Below are positions 56,428-56,922 of a DNA stretch of 56,922 nt, piece by piece. The position numbers and the translations under genes are program-made. The notes under the pieces were generated by a model that had not been told where the DNA came from, searched no databases, and saw only the letters and a list, made by a program, of their open reading frames with translations. Each line of letters opens with the position of its first letter. Positions within the stretch are counted from its first letter, which is position 1. The stretch covers positions 47,354 through 104,275 of the forward strand of contig JBNGIS010033739.1 of assembly GCA_049999725.1 (NCBI GenBank). Direction: 5' to 3'. The DNA comes from Haplomitrium mnioides. Its lineage: Eukaryota; Marchantiophyta; Haplomitriopsida; Calobryales.

Positions 56428-56695
56428 AGGACTCTTCAGTACACACAGAGCGAACATACGCACCCTCTAGCGCAAGACAGAAAATTTTTTCTACGAGCAC
56501 GGCCGATTTCTTCCACCCGCGCGTCTCCCTGCGACGATTTCCTCCATTTTCTTCTTTCCCTCATTGTTTTCTCTTCTCCTTTTGTAGCTTTGTACAAAAA
56601 AAAAAAAACAAAAACAAAAACAAAAAACACACCATAGAGGGGCTTAGGGCTCCTCTTTTTTTTTTTTTCCGTCGCTGCAGCCCTCATTCATGCAC

Positions 56696-56922
56696 GTTTG
56701 CTTCTCCTTTGTGGCATCGATCATAGCTCGCGGCGTTTGCTTCTCCTTTGTGGCATCGATCATTGCTCGCAGCGTTTGCTTCTCCTTTGTGGCATCGATC
56801 TTTGCTCGCAGGTGTTCCTTCTCTTTTCTGGCATCGATCCTGCTCGCGCAAGTTCTTCTTCTCCGTTGTGGCATCGATCTTTGCTCGCAGGTGTTTTCTC
56901 TCTTTTCTGGCATCGTTCTTGC
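56696..56922. repeat. 39-bp minisatellite
   Basis: Units starting gtttgcttctcctttgtggc at 56696, 56735 and 56774, then three diverged units to the window end (each with ggcatcgat...gctcgc). The period is a multiple of three, so several frames stay open across it. Confidence 0.9.

Noticed and set aside
56644-56913. 89-codon minus frame with repeats
   Set aside because: Product of the 39-bp minisatellite. The + strand is open too.

Overview
The window looks like repeat-dominated nuclear DNA of a land plant. The grounds are a nested pair of plant-type LTR retrotransposons (Ty1/copia and an Athila/Tat-like Ty3/gypsy), plant-type GT-AG introns, and a decayed fragment that reads like the ARM-repeat protein CSI1 (cellulose synthase-interactive). 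I cannot name the species. A fern, lycophyte or gymnosperm is a guess from repeat content only. I see no intact host gene.

The backbone is a family of large (about 9.8 kb) two-gene DNA elements. Copy A (about 9436-19206) carries two divergent genes around a 461-bp bidirectional promoter. The rightward gene (15045-18902) resembles a DUF7869-type, transposase-like RNase H-fold protein. The leftward, spliced gene (14583-10277) ends in what I read as a beta-class DNA N6-adenine/N4-cytosine methyltransferase: an (N/D)IPY motif IV, then a KPxxLYxxxI motif X, then a DLCSGxGT motif I. Copy B (about 20779-49668) has the same layout. Truncated or rearranged pieces lie at 3829-4045, 8490-8775, 8776-9435, 19207-20778 and 51468-52505.

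The introns, ends and even the coding part of this family carry tandem arrays of a short perfect or near-perfect palindrome (consensus core YATGCGCGCATR). The two arms change together from copy to copy. Arrays have periods of 24 bp in introns, 25 bp in terminal regions and 30 bp (in frame, 10 residues) in the rightward gene.

Copy B was hit twice. A copia element in reverse orientation (26625-46581, short ~105-bp LTRs, target duplication TTGAT/TTAAT) split the DUF7869 gene. The copia 5' leader was then hit by an 11.9-kb gypsy element (32944-44824, ~2.98-kb LTRs, target duplication AATAT). The copia reverse transcriptase holds an in-frame repeat array, and a 100-N assembly gap (28150-28249) lies in its pol region.

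The flanks: 1-8500 holds two diverged copies of an unclassified purine-rich repeat that break up a piece of the DUF7869 gene. 49691-51470 is a minus-strand gypsy LTR with its primer-binding site and a CSI1-like fragment inside. 51470-56250 is low-information DNA with more palindromes and small repeats. A further copia LTR with primer-binding site, followed by a 39-bp minisatellite, runs off the right edge. All genes recognised here carry in-frame stops or frameshifts, and many stops look like C-to-T (or G-to-A) decay.
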